DNA of 64,000 nt from Candidatus Viadribacter manganicus. GTDB taxonomy: Bacteria > Pseudomonadota > Alphaproteobacteria > Caulobacterales > Aquidulcibacteraceae. Below, one piece after another: positions 36,561 to 44,483 of the stretch (within the stretch, counting starts at the first letter, position 1; every line of letters starts with the position of its first letter). Under the pieces are notes generated by a model. It did no database searches. It saw only the letters and a program-made list of their open reading frames with translations, and was not told the origin of the DNA. The translations under genes and the position numbers were made by a program. The DNA is taken from NCBI RefSeq assembly GCF_001679665.1, contig NZ_CP013244.1, positions 1,364,001-1,428,000 on the forward strand. The letters are read 5' to 3'.

Positions 36561-37532
36561 TTAACGCCGCGGTGAAGCTGCATTTGGCGCAGCGCCCGCC
36601 GCTTGATCCTGGCGCTCCAAATACTCGATGAGCTGATTGACCTCAGCCTCGTTCAAACCGAGATTGGGCATCGGCACATTACGATAACGCGACAGCAACG
36701 CCAAAGCCGTGGCGTCACGTTCGGCCAAGACCCGGTCCGGCTCTCTAATCCAACGCGCCAACCATGCATGCGGCCGCGAGCGAGTAACCCCGGCAAGGTC
36801 AGGGCCCAGCCGATCACCCTCGCCCAAAGTGTGACACGAACGGCAGCGGGTACGGAAAAGATAAGCGCCTTGCGATGTGTCGGCCACTTGCCCGGCGGCG
36901 CTATAGCTCAGACGCGGATTGACCGGCGCTGTTGCATAATTTTGCAGCGTGCGCGCCAGAAGGTCGGCAAGCAGACGTGGCGATTCATAAGCGGAGCGAC
37001 GGATCCACTGGCCGGTCCGCTCATTGCCGACAATGATGCTGGTGTCATGATCGCGGAGATTGCGCTCACCAACAGGACGAAGTCCAAGGCGCCGTTGCAG
37101 CAAATCAATGTCGGCGCGCGAGCCGGTCAAGAACGTCCAGCCGGGCGCGACATCATAAGAGCGCATGAAGCGGCGAAGATCGGCCGGCGTGTCGCGCTCA
37201 GGATTAATCGAGATCGTATACATGTGGATCTCGCGTCCGACCCGATCGCCCAAAATGCGCTGCACTTCGCGCAATTGCGCCGTGTCGAGCGGGCAAATAT
37301 CGGTGCAGGTCGTATAGACGAAATTGATCGAGACAATCTTGCCTTGGATCATGTCGTCGTAAAAGCGCAGCGATCGCCCGTCCTGATCTTGCAACACGAC
37401 ATTGGGAAAATAATCACGCCCCCAGCGCGGCTGAACCTGCTGAGCCCCGACCGGCGACGACCAGAGAAAAACCCCGCAAAGACCCAATAGCACCGACAGC
37501 GCGGCCCAATATCGACGCATCAATACAAACAC
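36561..37532 (-). CDS. SCO1/SenC-cytochrome c fusion protein
   Basis: The 323-aa protein (GTG at 37532, or ATG at 37520) has a Sec signal (LSVLLGLCGVFLWSSPVGA). A SCO domain has ligands CTDIC (C76, C80) and the His in DHDTSIIV (H162). It is fused to a C-terminal c-type cytochrome with CRSCH (230-234) and a likely axial Met in NVPMPNLGL (M288). The start lies at most 13 nt after the peroxidase stop, so both are on one transcript. One chain thus joins copper or thiol handling and electron transfer in the periplasm. It may mature, or take electrons from, the secreted oxidases (inference). Confidence 0.92.
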   Translation of the reverse strand: MFVLMRRYWAALSVLLGLCGVFLWSSPVGAQQVQPRWGRDYFPNVVLQDQDGRSLRFYDDMIQGKIVSINFVYTTCTDICPLDTAQLREVQRILGDRVGREIHMYTISINPERDTPADLRRFMRSYDVAPGWTFLTGSRADIDLLQRRLGLRPVGERNLRDHDTSIIVGNERTGQWIRRSAYESPRLLADLLARTLQNYATAPVNPRLSYSAAGQVADTSQGAYLFRTRCRSCHTLGEGDRLGPDLAGVTRSRPHAWLARWIREPDRVLAERDATALALLSRYRNVPMPNLGLNEAEVNQLIEYLERQDQAAGAAPNAASPRR

Positions 37533-37533
37533 T

Positions 37534-40500
37534 TTAGCCGCCGCCCAAAATGAAATCGGCGCTGGTCAAGGTCAAATGCCCTTCAAGCGCAATCTGGAAG
37601 TCCATTGTCGTATCGCCATTCGTGGCGGCGCGCACATTGGCTTCGATCACTGTATATTCAACGCCGTTCACCGTCTCATAATGATAGCCGATGTGGCCGA
37701 CGGCCGCCGCGCCGGCATTGATGAAGCCATCGAAGATGAAATGCTGCACCCCGTTCGCCGCCGCAATACCGCGGGTGTCGGCATCGATGGCGCTGATATC
37801 GATGCGATCCGACAAGTGTACAAAGTCGGTGATGATATCGCGGTTCGCCGCCCCGTTGCCGGCGCCTTGACGGGTCTGGAATGTAAACACATCAGCGCCT
37901 GCACCACCGGTGAAAATATTGCGCACCGTCGAGGCGACAAACACATCCGCGCCAGAGCCGCCGATAATGTTTTCAATCGTCGCCAAAGTATCGGCGCCAA
38001 TGTCGGCGCTGCTGGCAAGACCGGTGATGAGATTGACGTTGGCGCCGGCGCTGGTTCCGGACAAATCAAGCGTGTCGACCCCGGCGCCGCCGGTATAAGC
38101 ATCATCGCCATCGCCAACACTGGCGATGAACCGATCATTGCCGCCCTCGCCCAAAAGCGTATCGGCGCCGAGGCCGCCAAAGATGGCGTCATTGCCGGCG
38201 CCGCCGCGGATAATGTTATTGGCGTCATCGCCGCCGAGCGTGTCATTGCCGGCGCCGCCGGTCACATTCTCAACGCCAACGACGCGGCTAAAGCCTGTCG
38301 CCATGCCCAAAAGCAGGCTGACCGACACATCCGAGCCGGCAAGCGTGCTGGCAAAGCTCAACGTGTCGATGCCGCCGCCAAGATCGACGAACACCATTTC
38401 TATGCTTGAAAGCGTGCCGCTCTGCATGCGCGAGAGGGCGCCATTGAACACCACAGCGTTTAGCGTCTCGCCGCCGCTTGTGCCGGTGATGCGCAACGCA
38501 TCAAATCCCGCCCCGCCATTGAAGGCGTCAGCGCCGTCGCCGATGAGATAAATGAACTCATCATTGCCATCGCCGCCGCTCATATTGTCAGAGCCAAGAC
38601 CGCCAATGATGATGTCGTCACCGGCGCCGCCATTCAAAGTATCAACACCGCCCAGGCCATAGATGATGTCGCGATCAGCGCCGCCATTGAAGGTGGCGCC
38701 GCTTGAGCCGCCAACCGTCACCCGCATCGGGTCGGAGGTCACAACCTCAAGATTTCCCATGCCATCGATATAGGTCATGGTCGCGCGCACAAATTGCGAG
38801 GTCGCATTGGGCTGGGTCAAACTTGTCCCATCAGCGCTCAAACGTCCAAACGGGGCAAAGTCCCAGATCAAGCCATCCGCCGAGACTTCCCAATCGATGA
38901 ACACCGCCTCAGGCAAAGGCGCGCCGTCCGGATCAACAAGCGTGCTGAAAACACTGAGCGTGGGCGTGGCAACGCCGGCAAGCGGTCCAAAACCAAAGCG
39001 TCCGATCGGCGCGGTCGCGCCGGTCATCACCGTGGCGCTAAAGCCTTGGGCGTCGACATAAGTTGCCTCCACCGACAAGACATGGCCCTGATCGGCAAGC
39101 TGGATGAGATAATCAGCGCCCACCGCGCCATCGATGAGCACTCCATCGCGGAACCAGCGATAAACGGCCAAGGCTGGATCCCAAGGCCCGTCTGGATCGA
39201 CACCGATCAAGGCGGTCACCACCTGACCAACAGCGCCCGATCCGGTCATCGTAAACGGCGCTGCGCCGTCATTCACCGGCGCCAAATTGATCGTCACCGT
39301 AACTGGAGCGCTGTTGAGCGCACCATCGGTCACATAATATTGGAAGCTTGCAGGTCCGGCATAATCTTCACTGCCTTGGAATGCAAAAACGCCACTTGCC
39401 GGATCAAAGAACGTAACCGCGCCATGCTGCGCCGAATTGGTGACCAGCCGATACGCAATTTGATCGCCATCAGGATCGCTGGCGGATGACAATTGACCGA
39501 CCAATTGAACATCTTCTGAGCCCAGGAAAATCTGCGTAGGCCCAGCGACCGGCGCGCGATTGCCCTGCAGCACATTGATGACAAAGGTGTCGGTCACCGT
39601 CAAAGGCGTCGGCGGCGAACCGATCGGGGGAGTATCGGCTGCGTGCACGGTGATCGACACCGGTCCAGGCGTCGTCAACACACCGGTGATGACCGCGCCC
39701 GTCACCCCACCCAAACCGTCAGACAGCAAGGTGAAAGTGAGCCCCACCGTCGACAAAGCCGCGCCATTGGCAAGCGTCGCCGTATAGTGAAGCAAAGACG
39801 AGGCGGTCTCGTTGTCGCCAAAGACTTGGGTCAGCGGCAAGAACAAATTGATCGGCGCGCCGGCGCGCGCGGCCGTATCGGGCAATCCAACAAGACCTTG
39901 TTGTTGTACAACAAATGGCGCTGTGTTTACCCCGGTCGGCTGGAGGACCAAATTGGTCGGGTTTGAATTCACATGCTCAACGAAACCCAGACCGTCGGTA
40001 TAGGTTGCAACCACGCGCAATTGTTCACCCAGCAACGAAAGCGTTGGGATGAATTCAGCCCCGGTTGCGCCGGTAATGTCGACCCAAACCGGCTGACCGC
40101 CGCCAACCGCGACCGGATCTAGATATTGCCATTGATAATGCATCGAGCCGGCGACAATGCCGTCGGGATCGCCAATATTTGAGGTGAACGACAAGGGCTG
40201 ACCGACAACCGGCGTCGCGACCGGCAGATTGCTCAAATCAGTGACTTGAATAGCGCCCGTCGGCAAACGATTGGCGTTGGGGCTTTGGTCTAGAACAACG
40301 GTCTGATCTAGAAATTGCAGGCGCTCAATATTGCGCACCCGGTCAACGCCATCGCTAATCAGGCCAACAACGCCGGGCGACACCTGGTTGTGCGAAACCG
40401 TATAAAAGCCCTGCGCGTCCGGACCCGAAATCGTATAATTGGCAAAGACGTCGTTATAGACCGCAACATCGACATCACCGGTCGTGATGTCGGTGCGGAT

Positions 40501-43500
40501 TTCCCGGAAAATCTGACCGTCGCTGGTGAGTTCGACGTGAAGCCATGCATCGCCATCAATGATGTCGTTGCCGCCGCGGCCCATGATGAAGTCGCTGCCA
40601 TCGCCGCCCAGCATGATATTGCCGCCGGAGAAGTTCACTGCACCCGGCGCAAAAAAGCCCTGTAATCCGAAAATCAAATTGACGTTGGTGAGCGCATTGA
40701 AGAGCGGATCCAAGACATTTGGATTGGAACCCAACAAGATGTCGTTATAGCGCGTGCCACTGACGCCTTCGGTTTCAATGAAGACATCGCGGATCGCATC
40801 GCCGGCTGGCGCGCCTGCTTGGGCGATAAAGGCGGCGCGACTTAGATCGGCGCTGACGGCTTGGGTTTCTTGTTCAAAACTTGCCCAGTCAAAACCCAAG
40901 CGGCCGTCAAAGGTGTCAAAGCCGCCAAGGCCGAGCATGATGTCATCGCCCGAAAAGCCCTGCATGCGATCACCGCCGGCGCCGCCGATCAGCACATCAT
41001 TGGCGGCGTAAAGCGGCACTTGCCCGGTCGGGGCGCCGGCATCGCCGACCATAAGATCGCCGCCTAACCCACCTTCGATCCAGTCATCGCCCTCATTGCC
41101 GATGAGTTCGTCATCATCTTCACCGCCGCGAATAATGTCGTTGCCGGTCCCGCCACTTATGGCGTCAAAGCCCATGCCGCCATCGATGATGTCAGCGCCG
41201 TCGCCGCCAAAGACGATGTCATCGCCAGCGCCGGCAAACACCTGATCATTGCCGGCCTCGCCATGAATGATGTCATTGCCGCCGGTGTCGGTGATCAGAT
41301 CATTGCCATCGCCGCCGAACAATTGGTCATTGCCATTGCCGCCGTCGATAATGTCATCGCCGCCATCGCCCCAGACAGTATCGTCATCGGCATTGCCGGC
41401 CATCAGCCAATCGTTCCCCTCGGTGCCGCCCAGCACGATGGTGTTGCCAAAGAAATTATCATCGCCGATGAAATGCACCGCCCCGCCCGGCAGCACTTCG
41501 ACCAAGAGCGCCCCGGTCACCGGGTTGCGAAGCCAGGTCGAGGCGTCGGTGGCGATGCGATTGCCGGCGCCGTCCAGAACAAAATTACCGTCGGCGTCGC
41601 GGACAAAATAAGTTGAAGCTTCGATCACATATTCAGGCGTCAGGAAAATACTGGCCGGCAAGTGACGAATGCCGGTATTGGCCATGATCATCGAGGCAAA
41701 ACTATTGCCTTCGATCTCCGCGCCCCAGTGCAGCCCCTCAATCCGCGGCAGATAATAGAAGCGGTCGCCGTCTTGCAGGTTTTCAAGCTGGGTTTCGAAA
41801 ATGAAATTGAAAGTCGAACCCAGAAGACCGCCGAAGAGATTTTGTTTTTCAGCAAGCCCGCCGATCCAAAGATCGATGGTGTCGACGCCGGTGATCGAGC
41901 CCGTGCTCCAAGTTGCATGCACTGAGAGCGGATTAGCAAGATCATTGGCGTAGGCGCCAAGGCTGTGCATGAAGTCATAAGCGTCCTTCAAGCCGGCATC
42001 AGTTGAATTTTTATTGGCCTCATCAAGACCCTTGATGACAAGATCAAGCGCCGCCGCGCGCTTTTGCTCCATCGTCGTCGCCGCCGAAACCGACGCATGG
42101 GTGCCGTAAGCTGCAACGAAATTGATCAATGAGGCCGCATGCTTCAAGAAGGCGCCAAACTCGGCCCAACTTGAATACGGCTTCAGCGATGTATCCTGCG
42201 TCGCCACATAGAGCTGCGCGCGCAAAAGATTGAGCGGCGGCACGCCGGTATCGCGCCCGCGGGCGATGTTGAGCGCGGCAAGATCAAGCGGCAGACCCAA
42301 AAGATTGTTGCGCAAGGCGCCGGTGACGAATTCGTCGATCTCGTTGCCGATTTGATTGACCGTGCCCAAGACGATTTCGCCGGCGGCGCCGGCGCCGCGG
42401 GCGGCGTATTCAAGCGGATTTAAGAAAGCCTCGATGAGGCCGATGTCGTTCAAGACCGGATGACCAAAATTGGGATTGGCGATGCCGGTGTCGGTCGAGG
42501 TCGGATGTCCGCTCGCATCTAGCCAACGGGCCGTGTCGATGACCGGCGTCCCATCAGCGCCGATGACATAGCGCGGCATATTTTCATTCAACATCGAATG
42601 GCCAAAGCGATAGACCGCATTGGCGAATTCGGAGGTTATCGCCGCATCAAGGTGGATATCGACATTGCCGAACAGATGGATGGTCGGGGCGATCTTGCGG
42701 GCGAATTCTTCAAAGACAAGGTGCTGGTATTGGGTCTCGGTGCCGAATTTCGCCGCCTGGAAAAGCCGCTCGCCATTCCATTCATTGTCTTGAATGCCGT
42801 CAAAAAGATTGGCGCCCGGCAGCACCCAATTGAGTGCAAAGGCGCTGTCGCCGCCGGCGAGTTCTGCGCGCACCAACGCTTTGATCTGCTCAACCAGGCG
42901 ATTGTGCTCAAGGTGGAAGATGTCGTGAACCGCCGACAGACCAATATTTTCATTGGCGCGGCCATCGCCGGCCACATAATGGGCGTTCAACAATTCATCA
43001 TCGTAATAGCCAGGCGCCGGCGGGGCGCCGCCGGCGACGTTATCGAGGTCGGCTAACAGATGGGTCCCGCCCGCTCCAGGTTGGCTGGGCGCTGCGCCAT
43101 TGGCGATGTCGTTCAAGAAGGCATGATCGGTGCGCGCCACGTTAGCTGGTAAAAGCACCGGCGCTAACGGATCCAATTCCACCAGGCCATAAGAGCCATC
43201 GGCGTTGACGACGACGATCTGCACATGACCGTTTGGACCGGCGAGGAAGTTGCCATAAGCATCGGTCGCCAAAAGCGGCACGTTATGGACGTCTTCATCG
43301 GTCAAGATGATGCCAAGCAGCAAGGCGTTGGCCTTGATGTCGGCCCATGTCGGCATGTGATGAGAGCCATCAAGCGCACTCACGCTGTCCAGCAATCGGC
43401 CGGTGGCGTGCAACACGCCATCCGAGCCCTGCTGATACTGACGCAAGAACACCTGGTGCGAAGGATGCGATGAATAGGTCTGGTTTTGGTCGACGAAGGG

Positions 43501-44337
43501 CGTTGTCGTATTGGTGTTGGCGTGAATATCGTCGGCAGTGCCCAAAAGACCGTCGGCGCCGGCCTGATTGGTGGCCCGCGTCAGCACCATAAAGGCGCGT
43601 GAATCCGGCACCTCATCGCCGGTGCCGGCGACCCCGTCAGGCCCAAGCGTGCGCAAAGGATCATCCGGCGCCAGTGGGATAAACACCGTCCCCGATCCAC
43701 CCTTGGTGATGAGATCAAGGCCATGGTCGAAGAACTGACCAAAGAACGCCATCCAAGTATTGAACGGCGCTGAAAGCCCCGCATCCGGGGTGATGTTGCC
43801 GATGAAAAGCGAATTGGGATCATAACCTGGCAGCGTGTTTTGGACGCTGTAGCCATCGCCTAATTGCGCGAAAAATTGCTGCGTGGTGAGCAGCGCCGCC
43901 GGATTGTTGATGCTCTGGTCGGCAATGAGATTGCTGATCGTGCGCGGCGCGCCGTCAACCACGATGCCCGCGGTCGTTGGATCAGCGAACGGATTGGCCG
44001 AAGGGTCGACGCTGGTTTGGGCGTAAGAGGTGGAAATGAAATCGCCAGCGACGCCCGGATGTGGATCAAACAAGGTGCCGTCGACATTAACCAAGACGGT
44101 GCGAAACACCTGCGCGCCGACAGTTGGAAACGTCTGATCGGCTGAACCGTAAGAGCTCTGCCCTGGCACCAGATTGTTGTTGGAGCCGTCAACCGCACGC
44201 AAACCGAACGGCAGATGCACATTGACCGGGGCCTGACCGGTCTCGGCCATCCGGATCTGCTGCAAAAGAAACTCAAGATCCGAACGATTGAAACTAACCG
44301 GCATAGGCGCCCCACCAAACAGGTGTGAAAAACCCAT
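37534..44337 (-). CDS. MopA-like animal-type haem peroxidase with RTX repeats (candidate Mn oxidase)
   Basis: About 2,267 residues; start at the ATG at 44337 or Met12 (44304). The N-terminal 900 residues are an animal haem peroxidase: distal-side MAFFGQFFDHGLDL (about 200), GDGRANENIGLSAVHDIFHLEHNR (about 455-480), proximal VYRFGHSMLNENM (about 575) and NIARGRDTGVPPLNLLRA (about 692). Then come RTX blocks, Ig-like and cadherin-like domains, more RTX repeats and a C-terminus TLTSADFILGGG like that of the neighbouring RTX protein. There is no Sec signal, so T1SS export is expected. Proteins of this layout oxidise Mn(II) in Aurantimonas and Erythrobacter. It heads the operon with the SCO-cytochrome and HK1. 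The substrate here is inferred. Confidence 0.9.
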   Translation of the reverse strand: MGFSHLFGGAPMPVSFNRSDLEFLLQQIRMAETGQAPVNVHLPFGLRAVDGSNNNLVPGQSSYGSADQTFPTVGAQVFRTVLVNVDGTLFDPHPGVAGDFISTSYAQTSVDPSANPFADPTTAGIVVDGAPRTISNLIADQSINNPAALLTTQQFFAQLGDGYSVQNTLPGYDPNSLFIGNITPDAGLSAPFNTWMAFFGQFFDHGLDLITKGGSGTVFIPLAPDDPLRTLGPDGVAGTGDEVPDSRAFMVLTRATNQAGADGLLGTADDIHANTNTTTPFVDQNQTYSSHPSHQVFLRQYQQGSDGVLHATGRLLDSVSALDGSHHMPTWADIKANALLLGIILTDEDVHNVPLLATDAYGNFLAGPNGHVQIVVVNADGSYGLVELDPLAPVLLPANVARTDHAFLNDIANGAAPSQPGAGGTHLLADLDNVAGGAPPAPGYYDDELLNAHYVAGDGRANENIGLSAVHDIFHLEHNRLVEQIKALVRAELAGGDSAFALNWVLPGANLFDGIQDNEWNGERLFQAAKFGTETQYQHLVFEEFARKIAPTIHLFGNVDIHLDAAITSEFANAVYRFGHSMLNENMPRYVIGADGTPVIDTARWLDASGHPTSTDTGIANPNFGHPVLNDIGLIEAFLNPLEYAARGAGAAGEIVLGTVNQIGNEIDEFVTGALRNNLLGLPLDLAALNIARGRDTGVPPLNLLRAQLYVATQDTSLKPYSSWAEFGAFLKHAASLINFVAAYGTHASVSAATTMEQKRAAALDLVIKGLDEANKNSTDAGLKDAYDFMHSLGAYANDLANPLSVHATWSTGSITGVDTIDLWIGGLAEKQNLFGGLLGSTFNFIFETQLENLQDGDRFYYLPRIEGLHWGAEIEGNSFASMIMANTGIRHLPASIFLTPEYVIEASTYFVRDADGNFVLDGAGNRIATDASTWLRNPVTGALLVEVLPGGAVHFIGDDNFFGNTIVLGGTEGNDWLMAGNADDDTVWGDGGDDIIDGGNGNDQLFGGDGNDLITDTGGNDIIHGEAGNDQVFAGAGDDIVFGGDGADIIDGGMGFDAISGGTGNDIIRGGEDDDELIGNEGDDWIEGGLGGDLMVGDAGAPTGQVPLYAANDVLIGGAGGDRMQGFSGDDIMLGLGGFDTFDGRLGFDWASFEQETQAVSADLSRAAFIAQAGAPAGDAIRDVFIETEGVSGTRYNDILLGSNPNVLDPLFNALTNVNLIFGLQGFFAPGAVNFSGGNIMLGGDGSDFIMGRGGNDIIDGDAWLHVELTSDGQIFREIRTDITTGDVDVAVYNDVFANYTISGPDAQGFYTVSHNQVSPGVVGLISDGVDRVRNIERLQFLDQTVVLDQSPNANRLPTGAIQVTDLSNLPVATPVVGQPLSFTSNIGDPDGIVAGSMHYQWQYLDPVAVGGGQPVWVDITGATGAEFIPTLSLLGEQLRVVATYTDGLGFVEHVNSNPTNLVLQPTGVNTAPFVVQQQGLVGLPDTAARAGAPINLFLPLTQVFGDNETASSLLHYTATLANGAALSTVGLTFTLLSDGLGGVTGAVITGVLTTPGPVSITVHAADTPPIGSPPTPLTVTDTFVINVLQGNRAPVAGPTQIFLGSEDVQLVGQLSSASDPDGDQIAYRLVTNSAQHGAVTFFDPASGVFAFQGSEDYAGPASFQYYVTDGALNSAPVTVTINLAPVNDGAAPFTMTGSGAVGQVVTALIGVDPDGPWDPALAVYRWFRDGVLIDGAVGADYLIQLADQGHVLSVEATYVDAQGFSATVMTGATAPIGRFGFGPLAGVATPTLSVFSTLVDPDGAPLPEAVFIDWEVSADGLIWDFAPFGRLSADGTSLTQPNATSQFVRATMTYIDGMGNLEVVTSDPMRVTVGGSSGATFNGGADRDIIYGLGGVDTLNGGAGDDIIIGGLGSDNMSGGDGNDEFIYLIGDGADAFNGGAGFDALRITGTSGGETLNAVVFNGALSRMQSGTLSSIEMVFVDLGGGIDTLSFASTLAGSDVSVSLLLGMATGFSRVVGVENVTGGAGNDTLGGDDANNIIRGGAGNDAIFGGLGADTLLGEGGNDRFIASVGDGDDAYTGGAGVDTLDLSGTSAGANVNLITGLASSADIGADTLATIENIIGGSGADVFVASTVRNIFTGGAGADVFTFQTRQGAGNGAANRDIITDFVHLSDRIDISAIDADTRGIAAANGVQHFIFDGFINAGAAAVGHIGYHYETVNGVEYTVIEANVRAATNGDTTMDFQIALEGHLTLTSADFILGGG
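37900..38690 (-). repeat. RTX calcium-binding repeats of the peroxidase
   Basis: Tandem GGxGxDxLx units lie in the C-terminal part (GGAGNDTLGGDDANNIIRGGAGNDAIFGGLGAD-like). A second block at about 40900-41410 follows the peroxidase domain. They imply calcium-dependent folding after export. Confidence 0.85.
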
Positions 44338-44392
44338 CGATCAAAGGAATAAAGCGGGCGCGCCACCATCGCTTGCTTCTGTTGGACGAACT

Positions 44393-44405
44393 AAATTGAG
44401 AATTG
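44393..44405. promoter_or_regulatory. AAATTGAGAATTG site upstream of the peroxidase operon
   Basis: This 13-mer is identical to that at 34762-34774 upstream of the RTX gene. It lies 56-68 bp before the peroxidase start, between that start and the terminator of the multicopper oxidase gene, where an operator would be expected. Confidence 0.55.
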
Positions 44406-44423
44406 CGCGCGGGCGCGGCGCAA

Positions 44424-44455
44424 AAAAGCGGCGGCGCTGATTGCTCAGCGCCGCC
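44424..44455 (-). terminator. rho-independent terminator after the multicopper oxidase gene
   Basis: A perfect 11-bp stem (GGCGGCGCTGA / TCAGCGCCGCC, 44430-44455, 4-nt loop) is followed on the minus strand by GCTTTTTTG. It lies 28 nt past the oxidase stop, so the oxidase and the peroxidase operon are separate transcription units. Confidence 0.88.
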
Positions 44456-44483
44456 ATTCATTTTTCACGCAGTGTCGAGGGTC

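Noticed and set aside
36603..37490. 295-aa plus-strand frame
   Set aside because: Antisense to the SCO-cytochrome c gene, whose motifs are unambiguous.
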